DNA from: G965212005 sp965212005
GTDB lineage: Bacteria > Pseudomonadota > Gammaproteobacteria > Porifericomitales > Porifericomitaceae
NCBI GenBank assembly: GCA_965212005.1
Contig: OZ243038.1
Coordinates: 2,356,001 to 2,420,000, forward strand
Reading direction: 5' to 3'
DNA: 64,000 nt
Under the pieces are notes generated by a model. It had not been told where the DNA came from. It made no database searches and saw only the letters and a program-made list of their open reading frames with translations. A program made the position numbers and the translations under genes. Shown one piece after another: positions 8,669 through 17,592 of this stretch (position 1 is the first letter of the stretch; each line of letters opens with the position of its first letter).

Positions 8669-9507
8669 TACGGGTAGTCATCAGCGGTGCCGGTGGACGC
8701 ATGGGGCGCTCCGTGCTTGATGCCTGCCGCCGGGCCGACGACGTGCGGGTAGTGGGCGCGGTGGAGCGCCCCGGAGCGAAATGCGTGGGTGTCGATGCCG
8801 GCCTGCAGGCCGGCATCGGTACGCTGGGAGTGCCGGTATGTGACGCGCTCCAATGGCCGCAGACCTTGCCCGAGGCGGTGATCGATTTCTCCAGTCCGCA
8901 AAGCACCGTGGAATGTGCCCGGCGCTGTGCCGAAGCGGGCGTAGGCATGGTGAGTGGGACCACCGGCCTGGATGCCAGGCAGCAGCTTGTACTGCGTCGT
9001 GCGACAGAGCGCATCGCGCTTGTTTTTGCTTCGAATATGAGCGTCGGCGTCGCCCTGTGTCAGGTCCTGAGCCGGATTGCCGCGCAGGCGCTGGGCGAGC
9101 AGGCCGACGTTGAGATCATAGAGGCGCACCACGCCGGAAAGCAGGATGCGCCTTCCGGTACCGCCTTGCAGTTGGGGGAAGTGGTAAGCCGCGCACGCGC
9201 GGCGCAGGCAAAGGCCTGTGCGGTATACGGGCGCAGCGGCAAGGGACAGCGGCGCCAGGGCAGTATCGGCTATGCTTCGATTCGGGCCGGGGACATCATG
9301 GGCGAACACACGGTGCTGTTTGCATTGCCTGGAGAGCGCATAGAGATCATGCACCGTGCCGGCAGCCGGGACATTTTTGCCGCTGGGGCGGTGCGTGCCG
9401 CCCGCTGGATCGTTCAGCGCCCCCCCGGCCTGTACGATATGCAGGACGTACTGCAACTCCAAGCGGCGTCAGCCGGCCGGCCCCCGTTATGGGACCTGCG
9501 CGGATGA
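8665..9507 (+). CDS. dapB: 4-hydroxy-tetrahydrodipicolinate reductase
   Basis: DapB is the NAD(P)H-dependent second step of the diaminopimelate/lysine pathway. The Rossmann motif VVISGAGGRMGR opens the protein. The catalytic signature EAHHAGKQDAPSGTAL and the later RAGDIMGEHTVLF segment identify the family. The GTG at 8665 is chosen over an upstream ATG inside dnaJ because it gives 280 residues aligned with the family N-terminus. It also has a near-perfect AAGGAGG Shine-Dalgarno at 8651-8657. The GTG overlaps the dnaJ stop by 4 bp. In many gammaproteobacteria dapB is followed by carAB. Here the next gene is a convergent antiporter. Confidence 0.96.
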   Translation: MIRVVISGAGGRMGRSVLDACRRADDVRVVGAVERPGAKCVGVDAGLQAGIGTLGVPVCDALQWPQTLPEAVIDFSSPQSTVECARRCAEAGVGMVSGTTGLDARQQLVLRRATERIALVFASNMSVGVALCQVLSRIAAQALGEQADVEIIEAHHAGKQDAPSGTALQLGEVVSRARAAQAKACAVYGRSGKGQRRQGSIGYASIRAGDIMGEHTVLFALPGERIEIMHRAGSRDIFAAGAVRAARWIVQRPPGLYDMQDVLQLQAASAGRPPLWDLRG

Positions 9508-9522
9508 ACCGAGCGGTTGCGG

Positions 9523-11334
9523 TCAGCCGGCATTTTTCGCCTCTTCCGGGGAGTTGATCAGGCTGATGACGGTCCAGCCGGCCCCGGGATTGAGCTCTTG
9601 TCCCTCGGCGCTGTAGACGTGCAGTTTTTGCGCCGAGTCGATGGCAAACAGTGGGATACAGCCGGCTGCGTAGCGTTCCCGGTATGCCTGGTAGTCGAAA
9701 GTATCGCTGAGTAAAGTGGCGCGGATTTGAGCGCCGGCCTGCAATCGACGCACCATAACCTCGAAGTCGATCTGCTCGCCAAACAGCAGGTTGCCCCGAT
9801 GACGCCCTGATACCTGGTGCTTCGGGCGCGGGTTGTCCTGCGCCGACAGCAGTTCGTAGAGATTGTCGGCGCCAAACTCCCGGCGCAAACGCAGTGCCGT
9901 CAGCGCGTTCAAGTGTGGCCGCCCGGACATGGCAAACAGTTTTCCCAGGCCGCTGAGATCAAGGTTTTCCTCGGCGTCCTGGGAAAGAATACTGCCGTAA
10001 TATACGGGCAGCCCCTCCATCCGCGCCAGCTTCACGTTGTCCCAGGAGCTGTCAGTGAGCATGACCGGCAGTTGCTGCTGTTGCAGTGCTTTGCCGATCA
10101 TCCGTGCGACCCGGTTGGCGCCGATAAACAATACTCCGTTGGGGGCCGGTTCCGTCACTTTCAGCCAGCGCGCCAGCGGTCCGGCACTGAAGCCCTGCGT
10201 GACTACCGTGACGATCACCAGGCCCAGCGTCAGCGGAACCAGCCACTCTGCATAGGGATAGTCGATCTCCTCCAGGCGCAGTGCGAAGGCGGCCGATACC
10301 GCGGTAGCGACGATGCCGCGCGGGGCGATCCAGGAAAGTAAGGCGCGTTCCCGCATGTTCAGGTTGGATCCCAGGGTGCAGAACTGTATGCAGATCGCCC
10401 GGATGGGAAAGGAGCACAGAGACACGAGCAGCAAAGCCTTCCAGTCAAGCTGCGGAAACTGGGCGGGGTCAATGCGGGCGGCCAGCAGGATAAACAGAAC
10501 GGACAGCAGGATCAGGCTGACGTGCTCCTTGAATGCCAGGATATCTTCCAGCTCAATGTTTCGCATATTAGCCAGCGTGACGCCCATCAGCGTTACCGCC
10601 AGCAGCCCCGATTCATGCTCTGCCTGGTTGGAGACGGCAAATAGCGAAACGACCATCATCAACACGAAGGTGCTTTGCAGGTATTCGGGGATCAGGCGCC
10701 GCCGCAGGATCCAACCTGTCAACAGGGCTGTACTAACGCCCATCGCGCTGCCGATGACAAGAATCCTGCTGAAGGCAAACAGTACGGTGCCCGGTGCACT
10801 GCGGCTGGAGATGATGAAATCGAATACCACCACCGCGAGCAGGGCGCCGATGGGGTCGATCAGGATTCCCTCCCAGCGCAGCACCTCCGAAATTTTTCGA
10901 TTGGGGCGCACCGTGCGCAGGATCGGCATAATCACGGTGGGACCCGTGACTACGGCAATCGCGCCGAACAGCAGCGAAAACTCCAGTGGCAGGCCAATCA
11001 GGAAATGGCAGGTGAGGCACATCAGGATCCAAGTCAGCAGCGCCCCCACGGTGACGAGGTTGCGCACCACGGAGGCCATGTCGCGGATCTGGGCAATGCG
11101 CAGCGTCAGGCTGCCCTCAAACAGGATGATGGCTACCGACAGGGACACGACCGGGAACAGCAGCGGACCCAGCAATTGATCCGGATCCAGGATCCCACCA
11201 ACGGGACCGATCAGAATGCCGGCGAGCAGCAGGAACAGGATGACCGGCAGGCGCAACCACCAGGCCAGCCATTGGCAGGCGACCCCTAGCATGCCAATGC
11301 CTACAAGCGACAGTAGCAGCGCCTGCTCTTTCAA
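9523..11334 (-). CDS. Cation:proton antiporter with C-terminal TrkA-N-like domain
   Basis: The first 400 residues are an integral membrane domain of about 12 hydrophobic segments with features of the Na+/H+ antiporter (CPA) superfamily: an early LLLAGILIGP stretch, LFEGSLTL, VVTGPTVIMPIL, and EGILIDPIGALLAV. The last 200 residues resemble a soluble TrkA-N/RCK-like nucleotide-binding domain (GVLFIGANRVARMIGKAL, then LFAMSGRPHLNALTALRLRREFG). It is expected to exchange Na+ or K+ for H+ across the inner membrane, with gating by a bound nucleotide. The ion is not predictable from sequence. Its 3' end faces the dapB stop across only 15 bp, so the two are convergent. It stands alone on its strand. 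Confidence 0.88.
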   Translation of the reverse strand: MKEQALLLSLVGIGMLGVACQWLAWWLRLPVILFLLLAGILIGPVGGILDPDQLLGPLLFPVVSLSVAIILFEGSLTLRIAQIRDMASVVRNLVTVGALLTWILMCLTCHFLIGLPLEFSLLFGAIAVVTGPTVIMPILRTVRPNRKISEVLRWEGILIDPIGALLAVVVFDFIISSRSAPGTVLFAFSRILVIGSAMGVSTALLTGWILRRRLIPEYLQSTFVLMMVVSLFAVSNQAEHESGLLAVTLMGVTLANMRNIELEDILAFKEHVSLILLSVLFILLAARIDPAQFPQLDWKALLLVSLCSFPIRAICIQFCTLGSNLNMRERALLSWIAPRGIVATAVSAAFALRLEEIDYPYAEWLVPLTLGLVIVTVVTQGFSAGPLARWLKVTEPAPNGVLFIGANRVARMIGKALQQQQLPVMLTDSSWDNVKLARMEGLPVYYGSILSQDAEENLDLSGLGKLFAMSGRPHLNALTALRLRREFGADNLYELLSAQDNPRPKHQVSGRHRGNLLFGEQIDFEVMVRRLQAGAQIRATLLSDTFDYQAYRERYAAGCIPLFAIDSAQKLHVYSAEGQELNPGAGWTVISLINSPEEAKNAG

Positions 11335-11429
11335 AAAAATCCCCGCCGCGTGTTGCTAAGTTGTGAGCCGGAGCCTGTGTGTCCGGCCTTTACGCGGCAG
11401 GATCTGCGATTTGACTCCGCGGCGCAGAG

Positions 11430-12257
11430 TCAGGACTTGGGCTCCGCCGGAGAGGGCTCATCTTCGGCCTTTTCCGCGTCATGGGGGTCGCCCATCTCCA
11501 CGCCGTGACTCGTTGCGAATGGTATGTCTACCTCCAGCTTGGGTAGTTCAATCTTCGATTTTTTAGCGCCCGCTTCCTTTTCCGCCGGTGCCGGTTCGGC
11601 CTCGGACGGCATCGGTTCCAGTTTCATGTCCGAACCAGCTTCCGACCCCGGCGCCGGGCTTTGTTCGACCGGCTCCAGGCTTACTTGCATCGACTCAGAG
11701 GTGCTTTCCAGAGCATCGGCTTTTTCCGCGGGGCTCGCTGCGGGTTCCCCGGGCTCCTCGTCCCTGGCGGAGGCAGCGGCCGGGACGGGGACGGCTGCCG
11801 GCGCTGCCGGAGGCGCGGATTCGGGAGTAGCGGCCGGTCCCGCAGACGTTTTCTGTGCGCGCTGCAAGGCAAGCTTGGCCCGTTCCAGCAGGTTGCAGGC
11901 ATCCTTTGCGTTATGTATCAGCGCATCATTCGTATAGGAAAGCGGAAAGACAGAGAATGCCTGCAACTCTTCAGCGGTGCCGTGTTTTTCGATTCCCTTT
12001 TGGTAGAGATTGCGGCACAACAGGTTCAGCACTTTCAGCGTCTCCTGCCAGACTTCCTCGGTGGATTTTAATTCCAGGGAACCTTTGTAGACGGAACCGG
12101 CAATACAAAAGCACTGGGCTTGCGGGGAGCCGGTCTCGGTCTGCATGCCGTTGGCATCCTTGGCTAAAACCAGCTGGGTCCAGGCATGGGGAGACTGTAG
12201 CAGTTCCAGGGCCTTGTTCAGGATCTGGATGATGTCCGTTATGGGGCTTGCCTGCAC
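11430..12257 (-). CDS. Hypothetical protein, DUF6197-like N-terminus with Ala/Pro/Glu-rich tail
   Basis: Function is unknown. The first 140 residues look like a small globular helical domain: an N-terminal helix, then AWTQLVLAKDANG, then an AQCFCIAGSVYKGS segment. Its order (W-T-Q near a drug-like ARDADG motif, then a cysteine-containing glycine/alanine helix) recalls DUF6197-type domains. That resemblance is from memory and weak. The last 130 residues are low-complexity alanine/proline/glutamate/serine with a final KKSKIELPKLEVDIPF segment, probably disordered. There is no signal peptide or membrane segment, so the protein is likely cytoplasmic. It is divergent from ispG and its start is separated from it by 286 bp. 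Confidence 0.7.
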   Translation of the reverse strand: MQASPITDIIQILNKALELLQSPHAWTQLVLAKDANGMQTETGSPQAQCFCIAGSVYKGSLELKSTEEVWQETLKVLNLLCRNLYQKGIEKHGTAEELQAFSVFPLSYTNDALIHNAKDACNLLERAKLALQRAQKTSAGPAATPESAPPAAPAAVPVPAAASARDEEPGEPAASPAEKADALESTSESMQVSLEPVEQSPAPGSEAGSDMKLEPMPSEAEPAPAEKEAGAKKSKIELPKLEVDIPFATSHGVEMGDPHDAEKAEDEPSPAEPKS

Positions 12258-12494
12258 CGGTTTACTTGCCGCGGGCTGCTTTCTGTTTGACGCAGTCCGC
12301 AGTTCGCCCTCCCTTCAGATGGTAATGCATGTATTTAGATCCCCTCGATTTTCCAAACTGCCGTGCTCCATGCTGGTAATATGGCAACGTGCCTGAATTC
12401 TCTGCCGACACGACCAGATTAGCGATTTTAACATAGAAAATCAGTGCTGCCGGGATTTTACTCCGAAACGTCGTGAAAGCACGGGCCCGGATGG

Positions 12495-12503
12495 TGTTAT
12501 ATT
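12495..12503 (+). promoter_or_regulatory. Probable extended -10 promoter of ispG
   Basis: TGT followed by TATATT (12498-12503) forms an extended -10 element 41 bp before the ispG GTG. No good -35 hexamer is visible at the expected spacing, which is compatible with an extended -10 promoter. The rest of the 286-bp divergent region (12258-12543) shows no gene. Confidence 0.4.
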
Positions 12504-12543
12504 ACCCACGCCACGGCACCGAGAGGTACTGCGGTGAAATTGC

Positions 12544-13890
12544 GTGAAACTTGATATATCGAAAATAGAACAGGCCCCGGGCGCCGGCCCGCGCCGTCGC
12601 AGCATGGCCGTGCAAGTGGGTCCGATCGTGATCGGTGGGCAGGCTCCCGTGGTGGTGCAGTCTATGACCGATACGGATACCGCCGAGGCTGAAGCCACCG
12701 CCCGGCAGGTGCGGCAATTAGCGGTGGCAGGTTCAGACCTGGTCCGCATTACGGTCAATACCGGGGAGGCAGCTCGCCAAGTGCCTCGTATCCGTGAGTG
12801 GCTTGCGCAGCGGGGCTGCGAAGTGCCGCTGGTCGGCGATTTTCACTACAACGGTCACCGCTTGCTGGAAGCATACCCGGAATGTGCGCAGGCACTGTCC
12901 AAGTACCGGATTAACCCGGGCAACGTGGGCTTTGGCGCGAAGAAGGATCGGCAGTTCGCGATGATGATCGAACAGGCGGCGAAATATGAACGTCCGATTC
13001 GCATCGGAGTGAACTGGGGCAGCCTGGACCAGGCGCTGTTGACCCGGATGATGGATGAAAACGCGACCCAGTCCACTCCGGGTACGGCTGCCCAGGTAAT
13101 GCGCGAGGCCCTGGTGCGCTCTGCCCTCGACAGTGCGCAGCGGGCGCAGGAGTTGGGCCTGCCCGCAGACCGGATCATACTTTCCTGTAAAGTCAGCGAC
13201 GTGCAGTCATTAATCTCGGTGTACCGGAGCCTGGCGGGACGCTGTGATTATGCGCTGCACCTGGGTCTGACGGAGGCTGGCATGGGTTCCAAGGGGATCG
13301 TCGCGTCGGCGGCCGCGATGGCCGTCCTGTTGCAGGAGGGGATCGGCGATACGCTGCGCGTCTCCCTGACTCCCCGTCCCGGAGGCGAACGCACGCAGGA
13401 GGTGATCGTCGCTCAAGAGCTGCTGCAGACCATGGGGCTGCGCGCGTTCACTCCACTGGTTGCGGCCTGCCCAGGCTGCGGACGTACCAGCAGTTCCTTT
13501 TTCCGGGAGTTGGCCGAGCAGAGCCAGGCCTTTGTACGCCGGCGGATGCCGCTTTGGCGTACGCGCTATCCCGGGGTCGAGGAACTGAGCCTCGCGGTGA
13601 TGGGGTGCGTAGTGAATGGCCCCGGTGAGAGCAGGCATGCAGACATCGGCATCAGCCTGCCGGGGCGCGGCGAGGATCCGTCCGCCCCCGTGTTCATCGA
13701 CGGGAAAAAGGCGCTGACGTTACGGGGCGAGCGCATCATTGAGCAGTTTCAGCAGGTCATAGAGGAATACGTGCAGCGCAGATTCGACCCTGCCCGGTCG
13801 GATGATGGCAAGGCGGGGACCCTTGCCGCCTCCGAGTGCGCCGGGGACGGCGCGGCAGCGCCGGACCGGCCTCCCGAGCACCGCCCTTAG
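12544..13890 (+). CDS. ispG: 4-hydroxy-3-methylbut-2-enyl diphosphate synthase (flavodoxin/ferredoxin)
   Basis: IspG (GcpE) reductively opens methylerythritol cyclodiphosphate in the MEP isoprenoid pathway using a [4Fe-4S] cluster. The TIM-barrel half is recognisable by VQSMTDTDTA, VPLVGDFHYNG, YRINPGNVG and IRIGVNWGSLD. The cluster ligands are visible as CPGCGR (two cysteines) and the later MGCVVNGPGE cysteine. Length is 448 residues including a proline/alanine-rich C-terminal tail beyond the usual end. The start is the GTG at 12544 (KLDISKIEQ). An internal ATG at 12604 is possible but would remove part of the N-terminus. It appears monocistronic and converges on the autotransporter gene. 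Confidence 0.96.
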   Translation: MKLDISKIEQAPGAGPRRRSMAVQVGPIVIGGQAPVVVQSMTDTDTAEAEATARQVRQLAVAGSDLVRITVNTGEAARQVPRIREWLAQRGCEVPLVGDFHYNGHRLLEAYPECAQALSKYRINPGNVGFGAKKDRQFAMMIEQAAKYERPIRIGVNWGSLDQALLTRMMDENATQSTPGTAAQVMREALVRSALDSAQRAQELGLPADRIILSCKVSDVQSLISVYRSLAGRCDYALHLGLTEAGMGSKGIVASAAAMAVLLQEGIGDTLRVSLTPRPGGERTQEVIVAQELLQTMGLRAFTPLVAACPGCGRTSSSFFRELAEQSQAFVRRRMPLWRTRYPGVEELSLAVMGCVVNGPGESRHADIGISLPGRGEDPSAPVFIDGKKALTLRGERIIEQFQQVIEEYVQRRFDPARSDDGKAGTLAASECAGDGAAAPDRPPEHRP

Positions 13891-13899
13891 GCGGTATTG

Positions 13900-13919
13900 G
13901 CTACAGCCGTAGCTGTAGC
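13900..13919. terminator. Hairpin between convergent ispG and autotransporter genes
   Basis: GCTACAGC (13900-13907) and GCTGTAGC (13912-13919) form a perfect 8-bp stem with a 4-base loop. The hairpin begins 10 bp after the ispG stop and overlaps the stop codon of the minus-strand gene. No T-run follows on either side, so it may act only as a weak or processing hairpin. Confidence 0.4.
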
Positions 13920-16303
13920 AGGAATTGACCGAAGCCTTCAGGGCTTGCCTGCCGCCGGTGTCCCGGCTGCCGTGCGGCACCGACGGAAAAGCGCAGCTCC
14001 CAGTCCGTATTCAGCGGAAACAGGTAGCTGAGTTCAGCCTCCAGCGTGCGCCCGGAGGGATGCAGATCGGCGCGCAAAGAGTGCAGTTCCAGGCTGCCGT
14101 CTATTCTGCGGCCGGCGGCATAGCGCAGTTCGGCGGTGCCCTTTTCCACCCGCAGCGGTTGTCGTATTTGCAGGTTGAGGCGGTCACCTTCACGCCAGGT
14201 GAAACGCTTTTCGATTCCCAGCATGGCCTCGGAGCTTAGCAGTGGGGAGAAGGCGGTGAACAGGCTGGCGCCAGGCGGGCGTACCGTCGTTACTCCCAGT
14301 GCCACGCTGTGCAGCCATTGCCAGCCGGCGTGTTTTCGCAGCGGATGCAGGCCGAACACGGAAGCGAAGACGGTATGCGCGTCCCCGGTGCGCCAGGCGC
14401 CACTGCCGTTCAATCCAAGGAAGCGGCGGTCCTGCTCGATGATCCCGGTGCCGACGGCGAGCGTGGAGTCTGCGCGCCGGCGGATGAATTCCGCCAGCAG
14501 CCCCCGGCTTTTGCCTGGTTGAAACTGCCCTGTGCGCGCGGTGCCACGTTGTCTTTGACCTTGAAAAAAGCCCAGGTGCAATTCATCCTGCCGCCCCAGC
14601 GCCCAGGAGTGGGCGATGCCGACGCTGTGCCGCGTCGCTGCCAGGTGCTGCAGGCGCCGGCTGCCCGCTTCCAGGTCCTGTTTTTGAGCCGGGTCGAAGC
14701 CCTGGGTACGGCGCAGGCCCTCCAGCCCAAAGTGCCGGTCAGCCTCGACCCGACCACCGAGGACGGTTGTGGTGCCGCTGGGCCACGGCGGCACCACTGC
14801 GCCCGGCCAGTGCAGCAAGTGCTCGTCGCCTGGTACCGGCTCGCGTACCGGAAAAGCAGATGGAAATGGGAAGTCCAGCTCATCGAAGACGGTCAGGCTG
14901 TGCGCCGCCAGGGCGCGGTGGAAGGCGTCTCCAAAGGCAGGTCCCGGCAGCAGCATGCTTTGCTCTGCGAGCGAGGCGGCTCCGGTCAGATCGGTGCCCA
15001 GGGTAATGCGCGTGCCTCCCACCGGCCGGGTGGCCGCTTCCAGGTCCAGCATTCCCTGCCCGTAGACCGCCGCATCGCCGTAGATGCCGCTTTTGTCGGT
15101 GGTACGCAGTAAGCGCTGTACCAGTTCGGTCATCAGCATGGAGCGTTGTCCGCGTTCGTTGGTGACCATGGAAGCCAGTACCGCCAAAGCTCCGGAAACC
15201 TGCGGGGCGGCAAAGGAAGTACCCCGGTAGTTCTCCTGTCTCGTGGTCCCGGCAAAATGCAGGCGCACGTTGCCTGGCGCGGCCAGGCAGAAATCACGTG
15301 CCAGGCCGCAGCGATTTGAATAGGCCGCGATCGGAGGCTGGCCTCCCGTGGAGACTGGTTCGGTGGCCACCACTGCCAATACATGTCCGCGCAATTCAGG
15401 GATGCGTGCAGACAGGCCGGGGTAGATTTCCGGGGAAGACGCGGAATGCCTGGGATCAACACTGCTGAGGGTGCGGTCAAAGCGCAACTGGGCGTTGCCG
15501 GCGGCGAAGACGAATATGGTCTTATCTTGCACCCCGTCCTGTTCCAGGGTCTCCAGCAGGGCAGGGAAATTATAGCGGATCAGCTCTTCAGAGTACCCGT
15601 CAATGCTGCCATTCCAGCCAAAGCTGGCATTAAATATATCTGCCGCCGTAATCACTTCCTGGTTGAACAGGCTGCTCGATGCTGTTCGCTCCTCAAATCT
15701 TAGGCCAAATGTTCTAAGGGTAATGGGATTGTATGGGGCACTGGAACTGCTGAGGCGAACGCCGTGGGCCAGTATGGTTGCCGCAGGTGCCACGCCCACG
15801 TAGTTGAGCGGCCGCTCCTCCGTGTCCCTGCGTCCGGCAATGACGAGGGAGACGATTGTGCCGTGCGCCGACGTGGCGTCGTTCTGGAAGGGTAGACCGG
15901 GGAAGCAATTGTTGCCTGGGATGCCGGCACAGGCCACCTGCCCGCGCAGGTCCGGATGCCTGTAAACCGGGCAGTCAGTGACTGCGACGACGGCGCCTTC
16001 TCCGCGATATCTTCTGGCGTGGGCTTCCCGGCCCCCGATCGACCTGAGTTCCGGGTTATTGTCGTATTCCGTGCGACTTGCCAGCCGGTCCAGTTCCAAC
16101 CGGTAGGCAGCGGCGCTGCTCGGTTCCGGCAGAGTCGCGTCTGGAACGTATGTTGCTCGGGGGATAACGAGGGGTGGATCGTCGATCGGGGTGGGAGTAG
16201 CGCCACCGCCGCCGCCACCGCCACCGCCGCCGCAGGCCGTCAGCGCTAGTACAAGCATGACAGAGACAGGGGTGGCCCGAGGAGCCTGCCGGGAATGAAG
16301 CAC
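13901..16303 (-). CDS. Lipoprotein subtilase autotransporter (NalP/SphB1-like)
   Basis: This is a predicted surface serine protease secreted by the type Va pathway. Residues 12-24 form a lipoprotein signal ending in LTAC with the lipidated cysteine at 24. It is followed by a run of ten glycines encoded by GGN codons. The S8 subtilase domain has Asp110 (VVAVTDC), His147 (SAHGTIVS), the oxyanion Asn270 (FAAGN) and Ser363 (YRGTSFAAP), so the triad is intact. The last 270 residues look like an alternating amphipathic beta-barrel, ending FLLQLRL instead of the usual terminal phenylalanine. At 800 residues it is somewhat shorter than Neisseria NalP. It lies 79 bp downstream of a Sel1-SPOR gene on the same strand. 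Confidence 0.9.
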   Translation of the reverse strand: MLHSRQAPRATPVSVMLVLALTACGGGGGGGGGGATPTPIDDPPLVIPRATYVPDATLPEPSSAAAYRLELDRLASRTEYDNNPELRSIGGREAHARRYRGEGAVVAVTDCPVYRHPDLRGQVACAGIPGNNCFPGLPFQNDATSAHGTIVSLVIAGRRDTEERPLNYVGVAPAATILAHGVRLSSSSAPYNPITLRTFGLRFEERTASSSLFNQEVITAADIFNASFGWNGSIDGYSEELIRYNFPALLETLEQDGVQDKTIFVFAAGNAQLRFDRTLSSVDPRHSASSPEIYPGLSARIPELRGHVLAVVATEPVSTGGQPPIAAYSNRCGLARDFCLAAPGNVRLHFAGTTRQENYRGTSFAAPQVSGALAVLASMVTNERGQRSMLMTELVQRLLRTTDKSGIYGDAAVYGQGMLDLEAATRPVGGTRITLGTDLTGAASLAEQSMLLPGPAFGDAFHRALAAHSLTVFDELDFPFPSAFPVREPVPGDEHLLHWPGAVVPPWPSGTTTVLGGRVEADRHFGLEGLRRTQGFDPAQKQDLEAGSRRLQHLAATRHSVGIAHSWALGRQDELHLGFFQGQRQRGTARTGQFQPGKSRGLLAEFIRRRADSTLAVGTGIIEQDRRFLGLNGSGAWRTGDAHTVFASVFGLHPLRKHAGWQWLHSVALGVTTVRPPGASLFTAFSPLLSSEAMLGIEKRFTWREGDRLNLQIRQPLRVEKGTAELRYAAGRRIDGSLELHSLRADLHPSGRTLEAELSYLFPLNTDWELRFSVGAARQPGHRRQASPEGFGQFLLQLRL
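16201..16235. repeat. GCC/ACC trinucleotide run encoding the poly-glycine spacer
   Basis: A near-uninterrupted run of CCGCC/ACCGCC triplets encodes ten consecutive glycines directly after the lipidated cysteine of the autotransporter. Slippage here would change the length in steps of one residue without shifting the frame. This differs from the homopolymeric tract that switches nalP on and off in Neisseria. Confidence 0.75.
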
Positions 16304-16382
16304 CGTCCGGTCTCCGTCAGATAATCGCTATCTTCCTTTTACCGCTGATGGGGGCTCAGGAAAAGGCCGGACCGGAGCAGGT

Positions 16383-17561
16383 TCATTCGGCCAACAGCGG
16401 CAGCAGGGCGCCAAAACTTCTGGCCCAGGGCTTGTTTTTCTGAATGGATGCGGGCAGAGAAGGGATCGCCTGCCGGGCCTGACTCTGGTTAGGGTAGTGC
16501 CCATACAACACGCTGTAGCGTAGCGCTCCCTTGACGCGTACTTTTACGTACGCGATCTGCGCATTCCATGGATATTTACTGATGAAACTGAGTGCGTCTG
16601 TCTCTGTCCGGGTACTGATCACTTGCAGCGTGTAGGTTCCAGGCTGCTGTTGCCGTACCCATTCTTCACGCTGCACGACGTCAGACGGGCTGCTGGTCAC
16701 GGTGCGCGGGGCCGGCGGTGGCGTGCGGGGCGGAGGCGGAGGAGTAATGGTCGCAGTCGGCGCCGGAGGCGGGGGAGTAATGATCGCAGTCGGCGACGGC
16801 GGGCTGGTCGGCACGCGGCCTTCAAGCTGGAGCAGGCGATCCTGGGCCTCCTTGAGATTCTGCGCCGCGGCCAGGCGGTACCAGCGCCGGGCCTCGCCGA
16901 AGTCTTTATTGGTTCCGTAGCCGTTCTCATAGAACACGCCCAGGTTGTACCGGGCCGGTGCCACCCCTTGATTGGCCGCCTGCTGGAACAATTCCCGGGC
17001 GCGGAAGTAGTCCACCTCCACCCCCTGGCCAAAGGCATATATGACCGCCAAACTGTATTGTGCATGATCATGCCCTTGCTCAGCGGCGGCCAGGAACAGG
17101 TCGTGCGCACGCGCGTAGTCTTGCTTCAGGCCTATGCCCCGGTAGTACATCAGGCCGAGATTGAACTGGGAGTCCGGTATGCCGGCCTGGGATGCCTTCT
17201 CCCACCATTTCCCGGCTTCCTGGTAGTTTTGCGGCACACCTTTGCCTTGATAATAATGCAGTCCCAAATCATGCTGTGCGTCTGCGATTCCCTGCTGTGC
17301 CGCCTGGGTCAGCCACTCGACGGCCTTGGCCTCGTTTTGCGGTACCCCATGGCCGTTGTTGTACATCAGCGACAGCAGTACCATCGCCTCTCCATTACCC
17401 TGGGTGGCCAGCGGCTGCAGGGTTTGAAGGGCTTTTGCGTAATCCCCGGCAAGGTAGGCGTTTTTTGCCTCGTCGTAGGGTGTACCGACTTGCGCTGCAA
17501 CCGGAGCCGCGATGAGCAGCAGTGAAAGCAGGTGTGCTGTAGTCAATTTTTGCGCAGTCAT
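16383..17561 (-). CDS. Exported Sel1-repeat protein with SPOR domain
   Basis: A signal peptide (MTAQKLTTAHLLSLLLIAAPVAAQ) precedes five to six Sel1-like repeats of about 36 residues (patterns such as AMVLLSLMYNNGHGVPQN and SQFNLGLMYYRGIGLKQDY). A proline/threonine-rich linker containing two copies of ITPPPPAPTAT-type sequence follows. The final 80 residues form a SPOR domain (GTYTLQVISTRTETDALSF, then YSVLYGHYPNQSQARQAI). SPOR domains bind denuded peptidoglycan glycan strands. The protein is therefore probably periplasmic and placed at septal or remodelled wall. The Sel1 repeats should bind a partner that is not identifiable here. It lies 31 bp downstream of mtdA on the same strand. Confidence 0.88.
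   Translation of the reverse strand: MTAQKLTTAHLLSLLLIAAPVAAQVGTPYDEAKNAYLAGDYAKALQTLQPLATQGNGEAMVLLSLMYNNGHGVPQNEAKAVEWLTQAAQQGIADAQHDLGLHYYQGKGVPQNYQEAGKWWEKASQAGIPDSQFNLGLMYYRGIGLKQDYARAHDLFLAAAEQGHDHAQYSLAVIYAFGQGVEVDYFRARELFQQAANQGVAPARYNLGVFYENGYGTNKDFGEARRWYRLAAAQNLKEAQDRLLQLEGRVPTSPPSPTAIITPPPPAPTATITPPPPPRTPPPAPRTVTSSPSDVVQREEWVRQQQPGTYTLQVISTRTETDALSFISKYPWNAQIAYVKVRVKGALRYSVLYGHYPNQSQARQAIPSLPASIQKNKPWARSFGALLPLLAE
16715..16803. repeat. Direct repeat in the proline-rich linker of the Sel1-SPOR gene
   Basis: Two adjacent copies of a roughly 36-bp unit (GGAGGCGGnGGAGTAATG followed by a TCGCAGTCGGCG core) encode the repeated proline-rich linker. The copies differ at a few bases. This is a local in-frame duplication that lengthens the linker between the Sel1 and SPOR domains. 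Confidence 0.6.
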
Positions 17562-17592
17562 ATCAATTCCTCATTGCCATGGTTGTATGAAA

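Noticed and set aside
14309..15112. Long plus-strand frame antisense to the autotransporter
   Set aside because: The minus strand encodes a complete subtilase autotransporter with an intact triad, so the plus frame is a shadow.
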